Source: an uncultured Pseudomonadota bacterium (GTDB lineage: Bacteria > Pseudomonadota > Alphaproteobacteria > Rs-D84). Taken from it: a stretch of DNA of 32,074 nt. The stretch spans positions 1 to 32,074 of the forward strand of contig CASEZC010000014.1 in NCBI GenBank assembly GCA_949292385.1, read 5' to 3'. Every line of letters starts with the position of its first letter. The stretch's first letter is position 1. Below are positions 16,177 to 25,345 of the stretch, piece by piece. The notes below the pieces were generated by a model. The model had not been told where the DNA came from. It worked only from the letters and a program-made list of their open reading frames with translations, and searched no databases. The translations under genes were made by a program, and so were the position numbers.

Positions 16177-16631
16177 AATATAACATTTTAAAATTTTTTC
16201 GTGCTGCTTTTCCTTTTATTGCCGTAATAGCTTTATGGCGCTTGTCTGTCGCATTTTGGAACCCAGCCGGAATACTTGCAATAATACCTATTTTTTATTC
16301 GTCTTTCGTAAAGCCTGTACCTTGGTTTGCACCTTTTGCTGTCTTATTTTGCTTTCTTATAGATTACAGATTTGATTCTTTAATTTTTTGGACAGCAATA
16401 TATTGCATTTTTTATGCAATAAACGGTTTTCAAAACTTCGTAGACCTTTCAAGATTAGATAAAAATGCTTTAGACGTATTTATGATTTTCTTTGGCGTTT
16501 CTATATTAATACTTTCTTTAACACACTTTAATGTACAAAATTTGTTACGTGCAGGCTGGCTTTTTGCATGGGTGTCAACTTTATATATACCAATAACTGC
16601 TTTAATAAAAGGTGTTTGCGATGATAGATAA
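16173..16631 (+). CDS. mreD: Rod shape-determining protein MreD
   Basis: A polytopic inner-membrane elongasome component. It is 152 aa with about five hydrophobic segments and no enzymatic motif, typical of MreD in length and profile. Sequence conservation in this family is low, so the call relies heavily on its place between mreC (four-base overlap) and the PBP2 gene (11-base overlap). Confidence 0.85.
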   Translation: MKYNILKFFRAAFPFIAVIALWRLSVAFWNPAGILAIIPIFYSSFVKPVPWFAPFAVLFCFLIDYRFDSLIFWTAIYCIFYAINGFQNFVDLSRLDKNALDVFMIFFGVSILILSLTHFNVQNLLRAGWLFAWVSTLYIPITALIKGVCDDR

Positions 16632-18396
16632 AGAAGTTGCACGCCTTTTTGATAGAAGAAGCGCATTATTTTTAACGGCTGGGGCAGTATTAACATCTGC
16701 ACTGATTTTACGCATGTTACAAATGCAACTTTTTAACTATCAAGAATATAACAAAAAAAGCGAAAATAATTCTTTCAGAATACAAATAAATATGCCGGAA
16801 CGTGGTAAAATAATGTCTTCTGATGGAAAGCCTATTTCTCGTGACACATCTATATACAGAATATATATTATTCCAGAAGAAACAAATAATATTGACGAGC
16901 TGATTTCAACAATAGCAACAGAGTTAAAATTAAAAAAGAAGCGCGTTGATAAAATATATGCAAAAATAAAAAAACAACCTCGTTTTCAACCCGTGTTGAT
17001 AAGTGAAAATACAGACTGGAATGAGCTGGCAAAATTACAGGCAAAAAATTTACCAGGACTTCATGTTCGCAGCGGTTTTTCAAGGTCTTATGAACTTGGG
17101 CCTGCCGGCGCGCAGATATTCGGTTATGTAGGTTCTCCAAACGAAACTGTACCTAACGCTCCGTTCTTTACAACAGGTATTACAGGACTGGAAAAAAGAT
17201 TTAACGATGTACTGGCCGGTACACCTGGACAAACTGTGATGATAACTAACGCAACGGGAAGAATAACAGGCGAAGATAAATCTCAGTTTAAGCCGTCAAT
17301 TATCGGACAAGACCTTAACACAACGATAAATGATAAAGTACAAAGAATAATGTATGATGCGTTGATGATGCATCGTTCCGGCTGCGGTGTTGCATTAGAC
17401 ATTGAGACAGGTGATATATTAGCAATGGTTTCTGCACCTAGTTTTGATCCAAATATGTTCGGTGCAGATGACGGTGAAGAATATTTATCTTCTTTGCGAG
17501 ACGACCATATGAAACCTTTTATGAACAAAACAATCGAAGGTTTATATCCACCAGGATCTACTTTTAAAATAGTAGTCGCATTAGCTGCCTTGGAAGCTGG
17601 TGCAATTACACCCAATGAAAAAATATTCTGTCCAGGTCATTGGGATTACGGTGATAGAAGATACCACTGCTGGGAAGCCAAAGGTCATGGTTGGGTTGAT
17701 TTAGCCGGTGCATTAAAGCATTCTTGTGACATATATTTTTATCAACTGGCTTTACGTATAGGTATAGATTCTATAAAAGAAATGGCTATAAAATTAGGGT
17801 TCACGCAAAAATATATGGACGGAATATTATCCCGTGAAATGGCCGGCGTTATACCTGATAGATATTGGAAAGAAAAACAAATTGGTTACAGGTGGATGCA
17901 CGGTGACACAATTATATCAGGCATCGGACAAGGTTTTACATTAACGAATTGTCTGCAACTGGCTGTAATGATGGCACGAACTGCATCTAATAAAGTTGTT
18001 ATGCCTCGTTTAATAATAACAGATGAAAAACCACAGTTTGCAAATCTTGACTTACAAGAAAAAAATATAAAAGCTGTCCTAAATGGCCTTGAACAAGTAA
18101 CTAAAAAGGGTGGTACCGCAGCAGGAAGTGCCATAAATGTTAACGGGGCAAAAATGGGCGGTAAAACTGGTACTTCTCAGGTTCGCAGCATTTCACGTGA
18201 AGAACGTCTTAGTGGCGTATTAACAAATGAACAACTTAAATGGAATATGCGAAACCATGGTTTGTTTGTTGGTTATGCACCTACTAATAAACCTAAATAC
18301 GCAGTTTGCGTAATTACAGAGCACTCTGGTGGCAGTGGATTAGCGGCAAGAACCGTTGCAGCAACGATGAAAGAGTTGTTGAAAAAGGATAAATAA
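16621..18396 (+). CDS. mrdA: Penicillin-binding protein 2, elongation-specific transpeptidase
   Basis: Cross-links peptidoglycan during cell elongation, paired with RodA. About 591 aa: one N-terminal membrane segment (about residues 13-35), a dimerisation region and a C-terminal transpeptidase domain. The catalytic Ser is in PPGSTFK (near residue 313), the second motif reads SCD (near 368) and the third is KTGTSQV (near 514), all as expected for the PBP2/class B family. The ATG at 16621 is preferred; an in-frame GTG at 16612 is possible. The last base of its stop codon is the first base of the mrdB start. Confidence 0.95.
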   Translation: MIDKEVARLFDRRSALFLTAGAVLTSALILRMLQMQLFNYQEYNKKSENNSFRIQINMPERGKIMSSDGKPISRDTSIYRIYIIPEETNNIDELISTIATELKLKKKRVDKIYAKIKKQPRFQPVLISENTDWNELAKLQAKNLPGLHVRSGFSRSYELGPAGAQIFGYVGSPNETVPNAPFFTTGITGLEKRFNDVLAGTPGQTVMITNATGRITGEDKSQFKPSIIGQDLNTTINDKVQRIMYDALMMHRSGCGVALDIETGDILAMVSAPSFDPNMFGADDGEEYLSSLRDDHMKPFMNKTIEGLYPPGSTFKIVVALAALEAGAITPNEKIFCPGHWDYGDRRYHCWEAKGHGWVDLAGALKHSCDIYFYQLALRIGIDSIKEMAIKLGFTQKYMDGILSREMAGVIPDRYWKEKQIGYRWMHGDTIISGIGQGFTLTNCLQLAVMMARTASNKVVMPRLIITDEKPQFANLDLQEKNIKAVLNGLEQVTKKGGTAAGSAINVNGAKMGGKTGTSQVRSISREERLSGVLTNEQLKWNMRNHGLFVGYAPTNKPKYAVCVITEHSGGSGLAARTVAATMKELLKKDK

Positions 18397-19541
18397 TGAC
18401 CAGACAAACGCGCGTTTCTAATGCGAATATGATGAATTTTTCAGAAAAACTTAGCCGTTTTTCTTGGGCGTTATTTATTCCTATGTGCTTGGTTTTAGCC
18501 ATTTCAATAGTAGTACTTTATTCAGCAGGCGGTGGTTCTTGGTATCCGTTCGCTATATCTCAGATGGTGAAAATAGCCCTTGGATTTGGAGTTTTCTTTT
18601 TTGCTGCTTTTATAAATATAAAAACTTGGATTAAGTCTGCTTATGTAATTTATGCTATCGCCCTTATAATGATAATACTTGTAACATTCGTAGGCCATAC
18701 TGGTATGGGAGCACAGCGATGGTTAAACCTTGGATTCTTTCATGTTCAACCTTCAGAACTTATAAAAATTGCTCTTGTTCTGGCACTGGCTAGATATTTT
18801 GCTTGGATGAATTCCGTAGAATTATCACAAATAAAAAATTATACAGTACCTGCTGCTATGTTACTGGTACCTTTTTTACTTATCGTGTTGCAACCAGATT
18901 TAGGTACCGCTTTATCTTTGGGAATGATTACTGTCGGAATGTTTTATATAGTCGGCGCACAAAAAAAGTGGTTCATCATAGCAATAATTTTAGGTCTGTT
19001 ATCAGCACCACTGATGTGGTATGGCGGGTTGCATGATTATCAACGTGATAGAATTATTACTTTCATAAATCCAGACCATGACGCACAAGGAGCAGGTTAT
19101 CAAATTAATCAGGCTAAAATAGCTTTTGGTAGTGGTGGAATGCTGGGTAAAGGATATATGGCAGGAACTCAATCTCAACAATCTTTTCTGCCGGAAAAAC
19201 AAACTGACTTTATATTCACTATGCTTGGTGAAGAATTTGGTTTCTTGGGCGCGTTTTCTTTATTAATGCTTTATACGGTTATAATCATCGTACTGTTCTG
19301 GTGCGCTAAAACGTGCAGAAATAGATTTGGACAATTAGTATGCTTTGGTTTTATGTTGAACTTTTTCATTTATTATTTTATAAATATCTCTATGGTTTTG
19401 GGTCTGATGCCAACCGTAGGTGTGCCGTTACCTTTGATGTCTTTTGGTGGCAGCAGCTTGTTATCACTGATGTTCGGTTTCGGACTTTGTCAGAACGCTC
19501 ATATTCATAAAGACCAACAATTATCTGCAAAAGGAAGCTAA
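18396..19541 (+). CDS. mrdB: RodA, SEDS-family peptidoglycan glycosyltransferase
   Basis: Polymerises lipid II during elongation, together with PBP2. It is 381 aa with about ten membrane segments. Family signatures are GAQRWLNLGFFHVQPSE, QPDLGTALSLG with its essential Asp, the LPEKQTDFIFTMLGEEFGFLG block and the GVPLPLMSFGGSS block. It starts on the last base of the mrdA stop codon (TAATG). topA follows after three bases. Confidence 0.96.
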   Translation: MTRQTRVSNANMMNFSEKLSRFSWALFIPMCLVLAISIVVLYSAGGGSWYPFAISQMVKIALGFGVFFFAAFINIKTWIKSAYVIYAIALIMIILVTFVGHTGMGAQRWLNLGFFHVQPSELIKIALVLALARYFAWMNSVELSQIKNYTVPAAMLLVPFLLIVLQPDLGTALSLGMITVGMFYIVGAQKKWFIIAIILGLLSAPLMWYGGLHDYQRDRIITFINPDHDAQGAGYQINQAKIAFGSGGMLGKGYMAGTQSQQSFLPEKQTDFIFTMLGEEFGFLGAFSLLMLYTVIIIVLFWCAKTCRNRFGQLVCFGFMLNFFIYYFINISMVLGLMPTVGVPLPLMSFGGSSLLSLMFGFGLCQNAHIHKDQQLSAKGS

Positions 19542-19544
19542 AAA

Positions 19545-21794
19545 ATGAATTTGCTTATCGTTGAATCTCCATCAAAAGCAAAAACTATTGAAAAATATCT
19601 GGGTGCTGGTTGGCGCGTAATAGCTTCCATCGGTCATGTACGTGATTTAGTTCCTGAAAACGGCAGCGTAGATCCTGATAAAGATTTTGCTATGCGCTGG
19701 CAAATAATGCCGGGAAAGGAAAAACAATTAAAACTTATTACAGATGAATTAAAAAAAGCTGATGCCGTTTACCTTGCATCCGACCCGGATAGAGAAGGGG
19801 AAGCCATTGCATGGCACATACTTGATATTTTAAAAGCAAAAAAAGTTTTAGATGGTAAAAAGGTTTACCGAGTCGCGTTTCATGAAATTACGAAAAAAGC
19901 TGTTCAAGAGGCTATCGCTAATCCGCGTGAAATAGACAAAGATTTAGTTGATGCTTATCTTGTTCGTCGTGCATTGGATTATTTGATTGGTTTTGGTATA
20001 TCTCCATTGCTGTGGCGTAGAAATCTTGGAAAGTCTGCAGGACGCGTACAATCTGTCGCAGTTAAATTGGTTGTAGATAGAGAACGAGAAATAGAAGCCT
20101 TTAAACCTGTTGAATATTGGTCTTTGGCTGCAACATGTAATAAAAATGATTTCGATTTTTCTGCAATGCTTTCTCAATTTAACGCAAAGAAAATTGAGAA
20201 AATGACAATTGAAAATAAATCTCAAATTGATGAAATTTTATCAGGAATAGGTAATCCTGTCGTACAAGCAAAAGTTATTGCGCTGGATAAAAAGAAATCT
20301 ACACGACGTGCAGCAGCACCTTTTACAACAAGTACCTTACAACAGGAAGCATCAAGAAAATTATATTTTTCTTCAAAAAGAACTATGGCAACAGCACAAA
20401 AGTTGTACGAACAAGGTATGATTACTTATATGCGTACTGATGCAACAAATTTATCCGCAGATGCTGTAAATGAAATAAGAAATTATATTCTAAATACATA
20501 CGGTGAAAAATTTGTTCCTAAGACACCAAACGTATATGTTACAAAATCTAAAAATGCACAAGAAGCTCACGAAGCTATTCGACCAACTCACTTTGATACA
20601 AACCAGCATAAATTATCTGGGGACGAAGCAAAATTATATGAATTAATTTGGAAAAGAACTGTTGCTTGTCAAATGACAAACGCTGAATTTGATAGCGTTG
20701 CTGCAGATATGGAAACGGAAAATAAATGCGCAGTCTTTCATGCCGTCGGAACAACAAGAACTTTTGACGGATTTATGCGCGTTTATACAGAAGATAAAGA
20801 TGATGCAGAAGAAAATAATGAATCTAAATTACCTCCTTTGTCTGTAGGTGATGAAATATCTATCACTAAACTTGACCCACAACAGCACTTCACACAGCCA
20901 CCAGCAAGATATACAGAAGCATCACTGGTAAAAAAACTTGAAGAACTTGGAATAGGTCGACCATCTACTTATGCTACAATTATGTCCACTATCGTAGATA
21001 GAAAATATGTAGAACAAGATAAACAACGCAGATTCCATCCTACAGCAGGTGGGTGGGTAATTGCATCTTATTTATCTAAGTACTTTAAAGATTTAGTCGA
21101 TGTTAACTTTACCGCAAAAACAGAAGATACTTTGGACGACGTTTCAAATGGTAAACAAAAAAAGTTGGATGCTTTACGTGATTTCTGGACTCCTACAAAA
21201 AGTATGATTGACGGAGCAAAAGACATAAAAACGGCTGAAATTATAGATGCTATAAATGAAATCATGCATTCTCATTTGTTTGCAGATGGCAACGATAAAT
21301 GTCCAAAGTGTGGTGGGGAACTTGGTATTAAATTATCAAAGTATGGACCTTTTATAGGATGCGTAAATTATCCTAAGTGTAATTATACAAAGAAATTAGA
21401 AGATTCTGATTTCTCGCCAGATGAAAAGGAAGAAAATAAAGAAAGTGATAAAACAAAATCTAATTCAATTGAGTTAGGTGAAGGAATTTCTTTCCGCGTC
21501 GGGCGATTTGGTCCTTATGTCACAGACGGGGCAAAAAATGTAGCCGCAAAAAAATATAATGCGGAAACGATAACGCTAGAAATTGCAAAAGAACTTTTAT
21601 CTGCAGGTAATAAAAAAGCAGAACCTATTGAACTAGGAAAAAACCCTGAAACAGATAAAATGATTTACTTTTATCCAACGGGAAGATATGGTGCATATAT
21701 ATCTTCTAACAAAGTTAATGTTTCTGTAAAAGAACAACCGGATTTAGAAAAAGCAATTGAATTAATAAACAACAAAAAAACGAATAAAAAATAA
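19545..21794 (+). CDS. topA: DNA topoisomerase I
   Basis: Relaxes negative supercoils through a transient 5'-phosphotyrosine. It is 749 aa, shorter than the 865 aa of E. coli. The TOPRIM domain has VESPSKAKTIEKYLG at the start and SDPDREGEAIAWH near residue 80. The active-site Tyr is in ITYMRTD (near 295). One complete C-terminal zinc module is seen (CPKCGGEL ... GCVNYPKC, about 584-610). Two later modules have lost their cysteines (GRFGPYV and GRYGAYI), as is common in alphaproteobacteria. A TAATG overlap leads into dnaG. Confidence 0.96.
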   Translation: MNLLIVESPSKAKTIEKYLGAGWRVIASIGHVRDLVPENGSVDPDKDFAMRWQIMPGKEKQLKLITDELKKADAVYLASDPDREGEAIAWHILDILKAKKVLDGKKVYRVAFHEITKKAVQEAIANPREIDKDLVDAYLVRRALDYLIGFGISPLLWRRNLGKSAGRVQSVAVKLVVDREREIEAFKPVEYWSLAATCNKNDFDFSAMLSQFNAKKIEKMTIENKSQIDEILSGIGNPVVQAKVIALDKKKSTRRAAAPFTTSTLQQEASRKLYFSSKRTMATAQKLYEQGMITYMRTDATNLSADAVNEIRNYILNTYGEKFVPKTPNVYVTKSKNAQEAHEAIRPTHFDTNQHKLSGDEAKLYELIWKRTVACQMTNAEFDSVAADMETENKCAVFHAVGTTRTFDGFMRVYTEDKDDAEENNESKLPPLSVGDEISITKLDPQQHFTQPPARYTEASLVKKLEELGIGRPSTYATIMSTIVDRKYVEQDKQRRFHPTAGGWVIASYLSKYFKDLVDVNFTAKTEDTLDDVSNGKQKKLDALRDFWTPTKSMIDGAKDIKTAEIIDAINEIMHSHLFADGNDKCPKCGGELGIKLSKYGPFIGCVNYPKCNYTKKLEDSDFSPDEKEENKESDKTKSNSIELGEGISFRVGRFGPYVTDGAKNVAAKKYNAETITLEIAKELLSAGNKKAEPIELGKNPETDKMIYFYPTGRYGAYISSNKVNVSVKEQPDLEKAIELINNKKTNKK

Positions 21795-23410
21795 TGGCAG
21801 GGTATGACCGCAATTTTACAGATGAACTTCGTACACGTTTATCTATTGTTGATGTAGTAGGACGCCGAGTTCCGCTTGTAAAAAAAGGTCAAAATTATTG
21901 GGGATGTTGCCCTTTCCATAATGAAAAAACGCCAAGCTTTTGCGTAAATGAAGAAAAAGGGTTTTATCACTGTTTCGGTTGCGGAGAACATGGTGATATA
22001 ATTTCTTTTACTATGAAATCTAATAACATGGATTTTGTAGAAGCTATTAAAGAACTGGCAAATCAGGCAGGAATAAAAATGCCTGAGTATAAACCTAAAT
22101 CCGCAGAACAGGTTAAACGTGAAGAAACTTATTTTCAAATAGTTGAAGCGGCCGCAAAAATTTATCAGGAAAAATTATTCGAAGCAGAAGGACAAGAGGC
22201 TCTTAAATATATTCGTGGGCGCGGTTTTTCTGATGAAATGATAAAAAAATATAGACTTGGATATGCCCCAAAAAATAATCTAATTGCGAATAAATTTGTA
22301 AATGTTAGACAAGATAAATTGATGGCAACTGGGTTATGCAGACGTGGCGAATATGGTATGTATGACTTTTTCCGCGATAAATTAATGTTTCCTATTTTTA
22401 ATGCAAATGGGCAAGTCGTTGCTTTTTCTGGACGTAGTATGGACGGTTCTGAACCTAAATACATAAATACTTCTGATACAGAATTGTTCCATAAAAGAAA
22501 AACTATTTTTGGATTGAATTTTGCTCGTGATGCAATTCATCGTGCAAATAGAAGCATTATTGTTGAAGGACAAATTGATGCAATTCAAATGCAATCAAAC
22601 GGTTTTCCTGAAACAGTTGCACCTCTTGGTACAGCACTGACAGAAGACCATATTGCTATTCTTTGTAAGTCTAATAGAAATATCGTTTTTTGCTTTGACG
22701 GTGACGGGGCAGGGCAGAAAGCAGCTGGAAGAGCATGCGACATTGTAATGCCTTTCTTGCGTGATAATTCTGATGTACGATTTGCTTTCGTTACAGGTGG
22801 TAAAGACCCAGATGAAATATTAAAAAAATCTGGTTCGGATGCTATGCGCAAAATAATTAATGATTCTATATCTTTGGTTGATTTTTTATGGGACCTTACA
22901 AACAAAAGCTTTTTAGTTTCTACGCCAGGTGGAAGAGTACAAGCAGAAAAATTCTTAAAACAAAAAACTGATAAAATTACAGATACCTCTTTGCGCGCAG
23001 AATACGAAAAAGAATTTAATTCTAGAAAATATAATTCTTGGCATAAATGGAAAAAATCTGAACAAAAAAATATAAATATTAAACTGCCTGAAATAGATAC
23101 TATTACTCAAAAAACTCTTGTATTTATCACAGACAGATTTCCAGAAATTGCTGAACGTTATGCAGAATTTTTAGCAAGTCTTAATATAAATTTAGATGCC
23201 GACGTCGTTGAAATGAACATTGATGAAAAGGCCGCTGAAAAATATATAATTTCTTTAAAACTTCAAAAATACCTAGAAAAGCTGCATATAGAAAAGAAAG
23301 AACTTACAGCAAAATTGTTGTCTGGTGAAAATGTACAAGAACAAATAAGTGCTAATGAGCAAGAAATAAATCGCGCAAAAGAAAAACTGGAAACATTGAT
23401 TTCTATGTAA
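21794..23410 (+). CDS. dnaG: DNA primase
   Basis: Makes RNA primers at the replication fork. It is 538 aa. The N-terminal zinc-binding domain has CPFHNEKTPSFCVNEEKGFY and HCFGCG (about residues 37-66). The catalytic core has the RGRGFS region, a TOPRIM Glu in IIVEGQIDAIQ and the Asp pair in FCFDGDGAG. The C-terminal helicase-interaction part is short. rpoD, which commonly follows dnaG, is absent. The hairpin after the stop has its U-run only on the opposite strand, so no terminator specific to this operon is visible. Confidence 0.96.
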   Translation: MAGYDRNFTDELRTRLSIVDVVGRRVPLVKKGQNYWGCCPFHNEKTPSFCVNEEKGFYHCFGCGEHGDIISFTMKSNNMDFVEAIKELANQAGIKMPEYKPKSAEQVKREETYFQIVEAAAKIYQEKLFEAEGQEALKYIRGRGFSDEMIKKYRLGYAPKNNLIANKFVNVRQDKLMATGLCRRGEYGMYDFFRDKLMFPIFNANGQVVAFSGRSMDGSEPKYINTSDTELFHKRKTIFGLNFARDAIHRANRSIIVEGQIDAIQMQSNGFPETVAPLGTALTEDHIAILCKSNRNIVFCFDGDGAGQKAAGRACDIVMPFLRDNSDVRFAFVTGGKDPDEILKKSGSDAMRKIINDSISLVDFLWDLTNKSFLVSTPGGRVQAEKFLKQKTDKITDTSLRAEYEKEFNSRKYNSWHKWKKSEQKNINIKLPEIDTITQKTLVFITDRFPEIAERYAEFLASLNINLDADVVEMNIDEKAAEKYIISLKLQKYLEKLHIEKKELTAKLLSGENVQEQISANEQEINRAKEKLETLISM

Positions 23411-23433
23411 AAAAAACACCCGAATAAACGGGT
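23409..23433 (-). terminator. Terminator of the minus-strand small RNA
   Basis: ACCCG (23418-23422) and CGGGT (23429-23433) form a stem over AATAAA. Eight A at 23409-23416 give an eight-U tail on the minus strand only. On the plus strand the stem is followed by A, so it does not fit dnaG. Confidence 0.8.
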
Positions 23434-23526
23434 AAAAAACGGAGCATAACCTCTTTTAGATTTCTCTAAATTGTAGGCGTTCCCAAAAATTCCTTTTATG
23501 TACGCCTCGTTTATTGTTATGACACG
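23409..23526 (-). ncRNA. Candidate free-standing small RNA, about 118 nt, three-way junction
   Basis: On the minus strand a full-consensus promoter is followed by a structured non-coding segment and a terminator. Pairings: closing stem CATAAC/GTTATG (23521-23516 with 23450-23445); hairpin A, AGGCGT/ACGCCT (23507-23502 with 23480-23475), with a 21-base loop that can pair further (AAAA/TTTT); hairpin B, TTTAGA-GAAA-TCTAAA (23470-23455), closed by a GNRA tetraloop only when read on this strand. No gene follows in this direction, so it is not a leader. I do not recognise it as 6S, SRP, tmRNA or RNase P RNA. It lies directly after ychF, whose stop overlaps the -35 box. Confidence 0.7.
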
Positions 23527-23531
23527 TCGTT

Positions 23532-23560
23532 ATTATATAAATAATTTCTTTTCATGTCAA
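23532..23560 (-). promoter_or_regulatory. Consensus sigma-70 type promoter for the small RNA
   Basis: On the minus strand TTGACA (23560-23555) and TATAAT (23537-23532) are separated by exactly 17 bases, a perfect match to the housekeeping consensus and the best promoter I see in the window. The -35 box contains the TGA stop of ychF. The expected start of RNA is near 23526. Confidence 0.85.
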
Positions 23561-24636
23561 TTATTAAATAAGAAGTGGCAAATATCACCTTCTTGCATTA
23601 CATATTCTTTCCCGACGAGACGCATTTTTCCAGCTTCTTTTACTGCAACTTCCCCACCAAGAGCAATAAAATCTTCTGGTGAAATTATTTCTGCACGTAT
23701 AAAGCCCTTTTCAAAATCAGTATGTATTTTTCCTGCCGCCTGCGGTGCTGTCATACCTTTCGTTATAGTCCATGCATGCGCCTCTTTAGGACCAATTGTA
23801 TAATAAGTTTGCAAACCTAGGGTATCATAACCAGTTCTTATAACTTTATCTAAGCCTGATTCTTTTAAACCTAAATCATCAAGAAACATTTTTCTTTCTT
23901 CCAAATCAACAATTTGAGATATTTCCATCTCTATCTTTGATGAAATAACAAGAACAGGTGCCGTTTTCCCGAACTTTTCAACAACTAAATCAGAATATTT
24001 ATTGCCGCTTGCAGCCGCAGATTCTTCTACGTTACATACATATATAACAGGTTTTGCGGTTAATAAATTAAATGGCGCGCTGTCTACTTCTTGCATTCTT
24101 GCAGGTGTACCTGATGCAAGACCATCACGAATAACTTTTGCATCGGCAAGCAATTTTATTGCTGTCTTGTCTAAACCATGCGCCTTCTTTTCAAGATTCT
24201 TCATCTGTTTATCAATGCTTTCTAAATCAGCCAGCATTAATTCTGTCTCAATTGTGTCTATGTCAGATAATGGGTCTATGTGCCCGTTTACATGCACTAT
24301 ATCGTCGTTTTCAAAACATCTTACAACGTGAATTATCGCGTCCGTTGATAAAATATTACCTAAAAATTTATTGCCAAGACCTTCGCCACTGGATGCACCT
24401 TTTACTAAACCAGCTATATCAACTATCTCTAACTGAGTAGGAATTATTTTCTGAGAATTTGCAACCTCTGCTAATTTATGAAGCGTCGCATCAGGTACCA
24501 CAACGCGCCCTGTATTAGGTTCTATTGTACAGAAAGGATAATTCTGTGCATCGGCCGCAGCACTTTGTGTTAACGCATTAAATAATGTAGATTTACCAAC
24601 ATTTGGTAATCCGACAATTCCGCAATTGAATCCCAT
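23557..24636 (-). CDS. ychF: Redox-regulated ATPase YchF (Obg family)
   Basis: A ribosome-associated P-loop NTPase that prefers ATP. It is 359 aa, a normal length. G1 is GLPNVGKST near the N-terminus, the switch II region reads DIAGLVKGASSGEGLGNKFL, a central coiled-coil domain follows, and the C-terminal TGS domain has the IGPKEAHAWTI and HTDFEKGFIRAE blocks. The frame is open 18 codons further upstream, but the ATG at 24636 has AAAGGA before it and matches the family start MGFNCGIVG. It is divergent from the SufD-like gene with only 28 bases between starts, so their promoters must overlap coding sequence. Confidence 0.96.
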   Translation of the reverse strand: MGFNCGIVGLPNVGKSTLFNALTQSAAADAQNYPFCTIEPNTGRVVVPDATLHKLAEVANSQKIIPTQLEIVDIAGLVKGASSGEGLGNKFLGNILSTDAIIHVVRCFENDDIVHVNGHIDPLSDIDTIETELMLADLESIDKQMKNLEKKAHGLDKTAIKLLADAKVIRDGLASGTPARMQEVDSAPFNLLTAKPVIYVCNVEESAAASGNKYSDLVVEKFGKTAPVLVISSKIEMEISQIVDLEERKMFLDDLGLKESGLDKVIRTGYDTLGLQTYYTIGPKEAHAWTITKGMTAPQAAGKIHTDFEKGFIRAEIISPEDFIALGGEVAVKEAGKMRLVGKEYVMQEGDICHFLFNN

Positions 24637-24664
24637 TTTTATTTCCTTTATAATGTAACGTAAT

Positions 24665-25345
24665 ATGTCATACATGTGGGAAAATTTCAATATAAAAACC
24701 TTTCCGGCAGAAACTGTCGTTTTTTGTGATGGAGTTTTTCAAAAAGACTTATCAACCATTAAAAATACAGATATTAACGAAAAATATGATTTACCTATTC
24801 ACATAATATACGTAGGTAATATTTGCGATGAAAATAACTTGAATGTAAATATAAATGTAGAAAATCAAAAGGTATTTTTAACCGCAAAAATAAAAAATGA
24901 AAAGCCGGCTTTTTTTAACATTTTTATCAAAAACGCCGGTAAAAATTCTGAATTTCGTGGGCATATATTATTAGAAAATAACAACGAATTAAATTGCAAT
25001 TTTATTGCCCAGCATGATGATGCTGATACAACGATACTTATAAAAACAAAACTATTAGCTGGAAAAGACAGTAAGTCAAAATTATCCGGTACAGCAATAA
25101 TTAATAAAAACTGTGATAATATAAATTCAGACGTAAGTTTTTCTGCGTTGGCTGATAAAAACGCAAGAATTGAATTTATGCCAGCGCAAAGAATTTCTGC
25201 AGTACCAAATACTGCAGACCACAGTGCTGCTATGTTTAAACCAACTGACGCACAAATTGAATATTTAAGACAAGCGGGACTTTCAGGTCAGGAATCAATA
25301 GAAGCTATGAAAGAAGCTTTCATTAACGATATGAATTTGTTTTAA
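24665..25345 (+). CDS. Short SufB/SufD-family protein
   Basis: Probably a member of the SufBD family, the scaffold proteins of SUF iron-sulfur cluster assembly. It is 226 aa, about half the usual SufD length. The C-terminal part carries the family pattern: ISAVPNTADHSAAMF (conserved His) followed by a short helix resembling the EALFYLRSRG segment (here DAQIEYLRQAG) and the EAMKEAFI helix. The central region is the repetitive beta helix expected of the fold. The N-terminal helical domain is missing. No sufB, sufC, sufS or sufE is nearby. The start is uncertain: 24665, or ATG at 24674. Confidence in the family is moderate. Confidence 0.65.
   Translation: MSYMWENFNIKTFPAETVVFCDGVFQKDLSTIKNTDINEKYDLPIHIIYVGNICDENNLNVNINVENQKVFLTAKIKNEKPAFFNIFIKNAGKNSEFRGHILLENNNELNCNFIAQHDDADTTILIKTKLLAGKDSKSKLSGTAIINKNCDNINSDVSFSALADKNARIEFMPAQRISAVPNTADHSAAMFKPTDAQIEYLRQAGLSGQESIEAMKEAFINDMNLF

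Noticed and set aside
23434-23521. The structured segment after dnaG as a plus-strand riboswitch or dnaG 3' element
   Set aside because: On the plus strand the hairpin lacks a U-run, no co-directional gene follows, and the GNRA loop appears only on the minus strand.
23498-23803. 101-codon plus-strand frame over the end of ychF
   Set aside because: Antisense to conserved YchF TGS-domain coding sequence and to the small RNA promoter.
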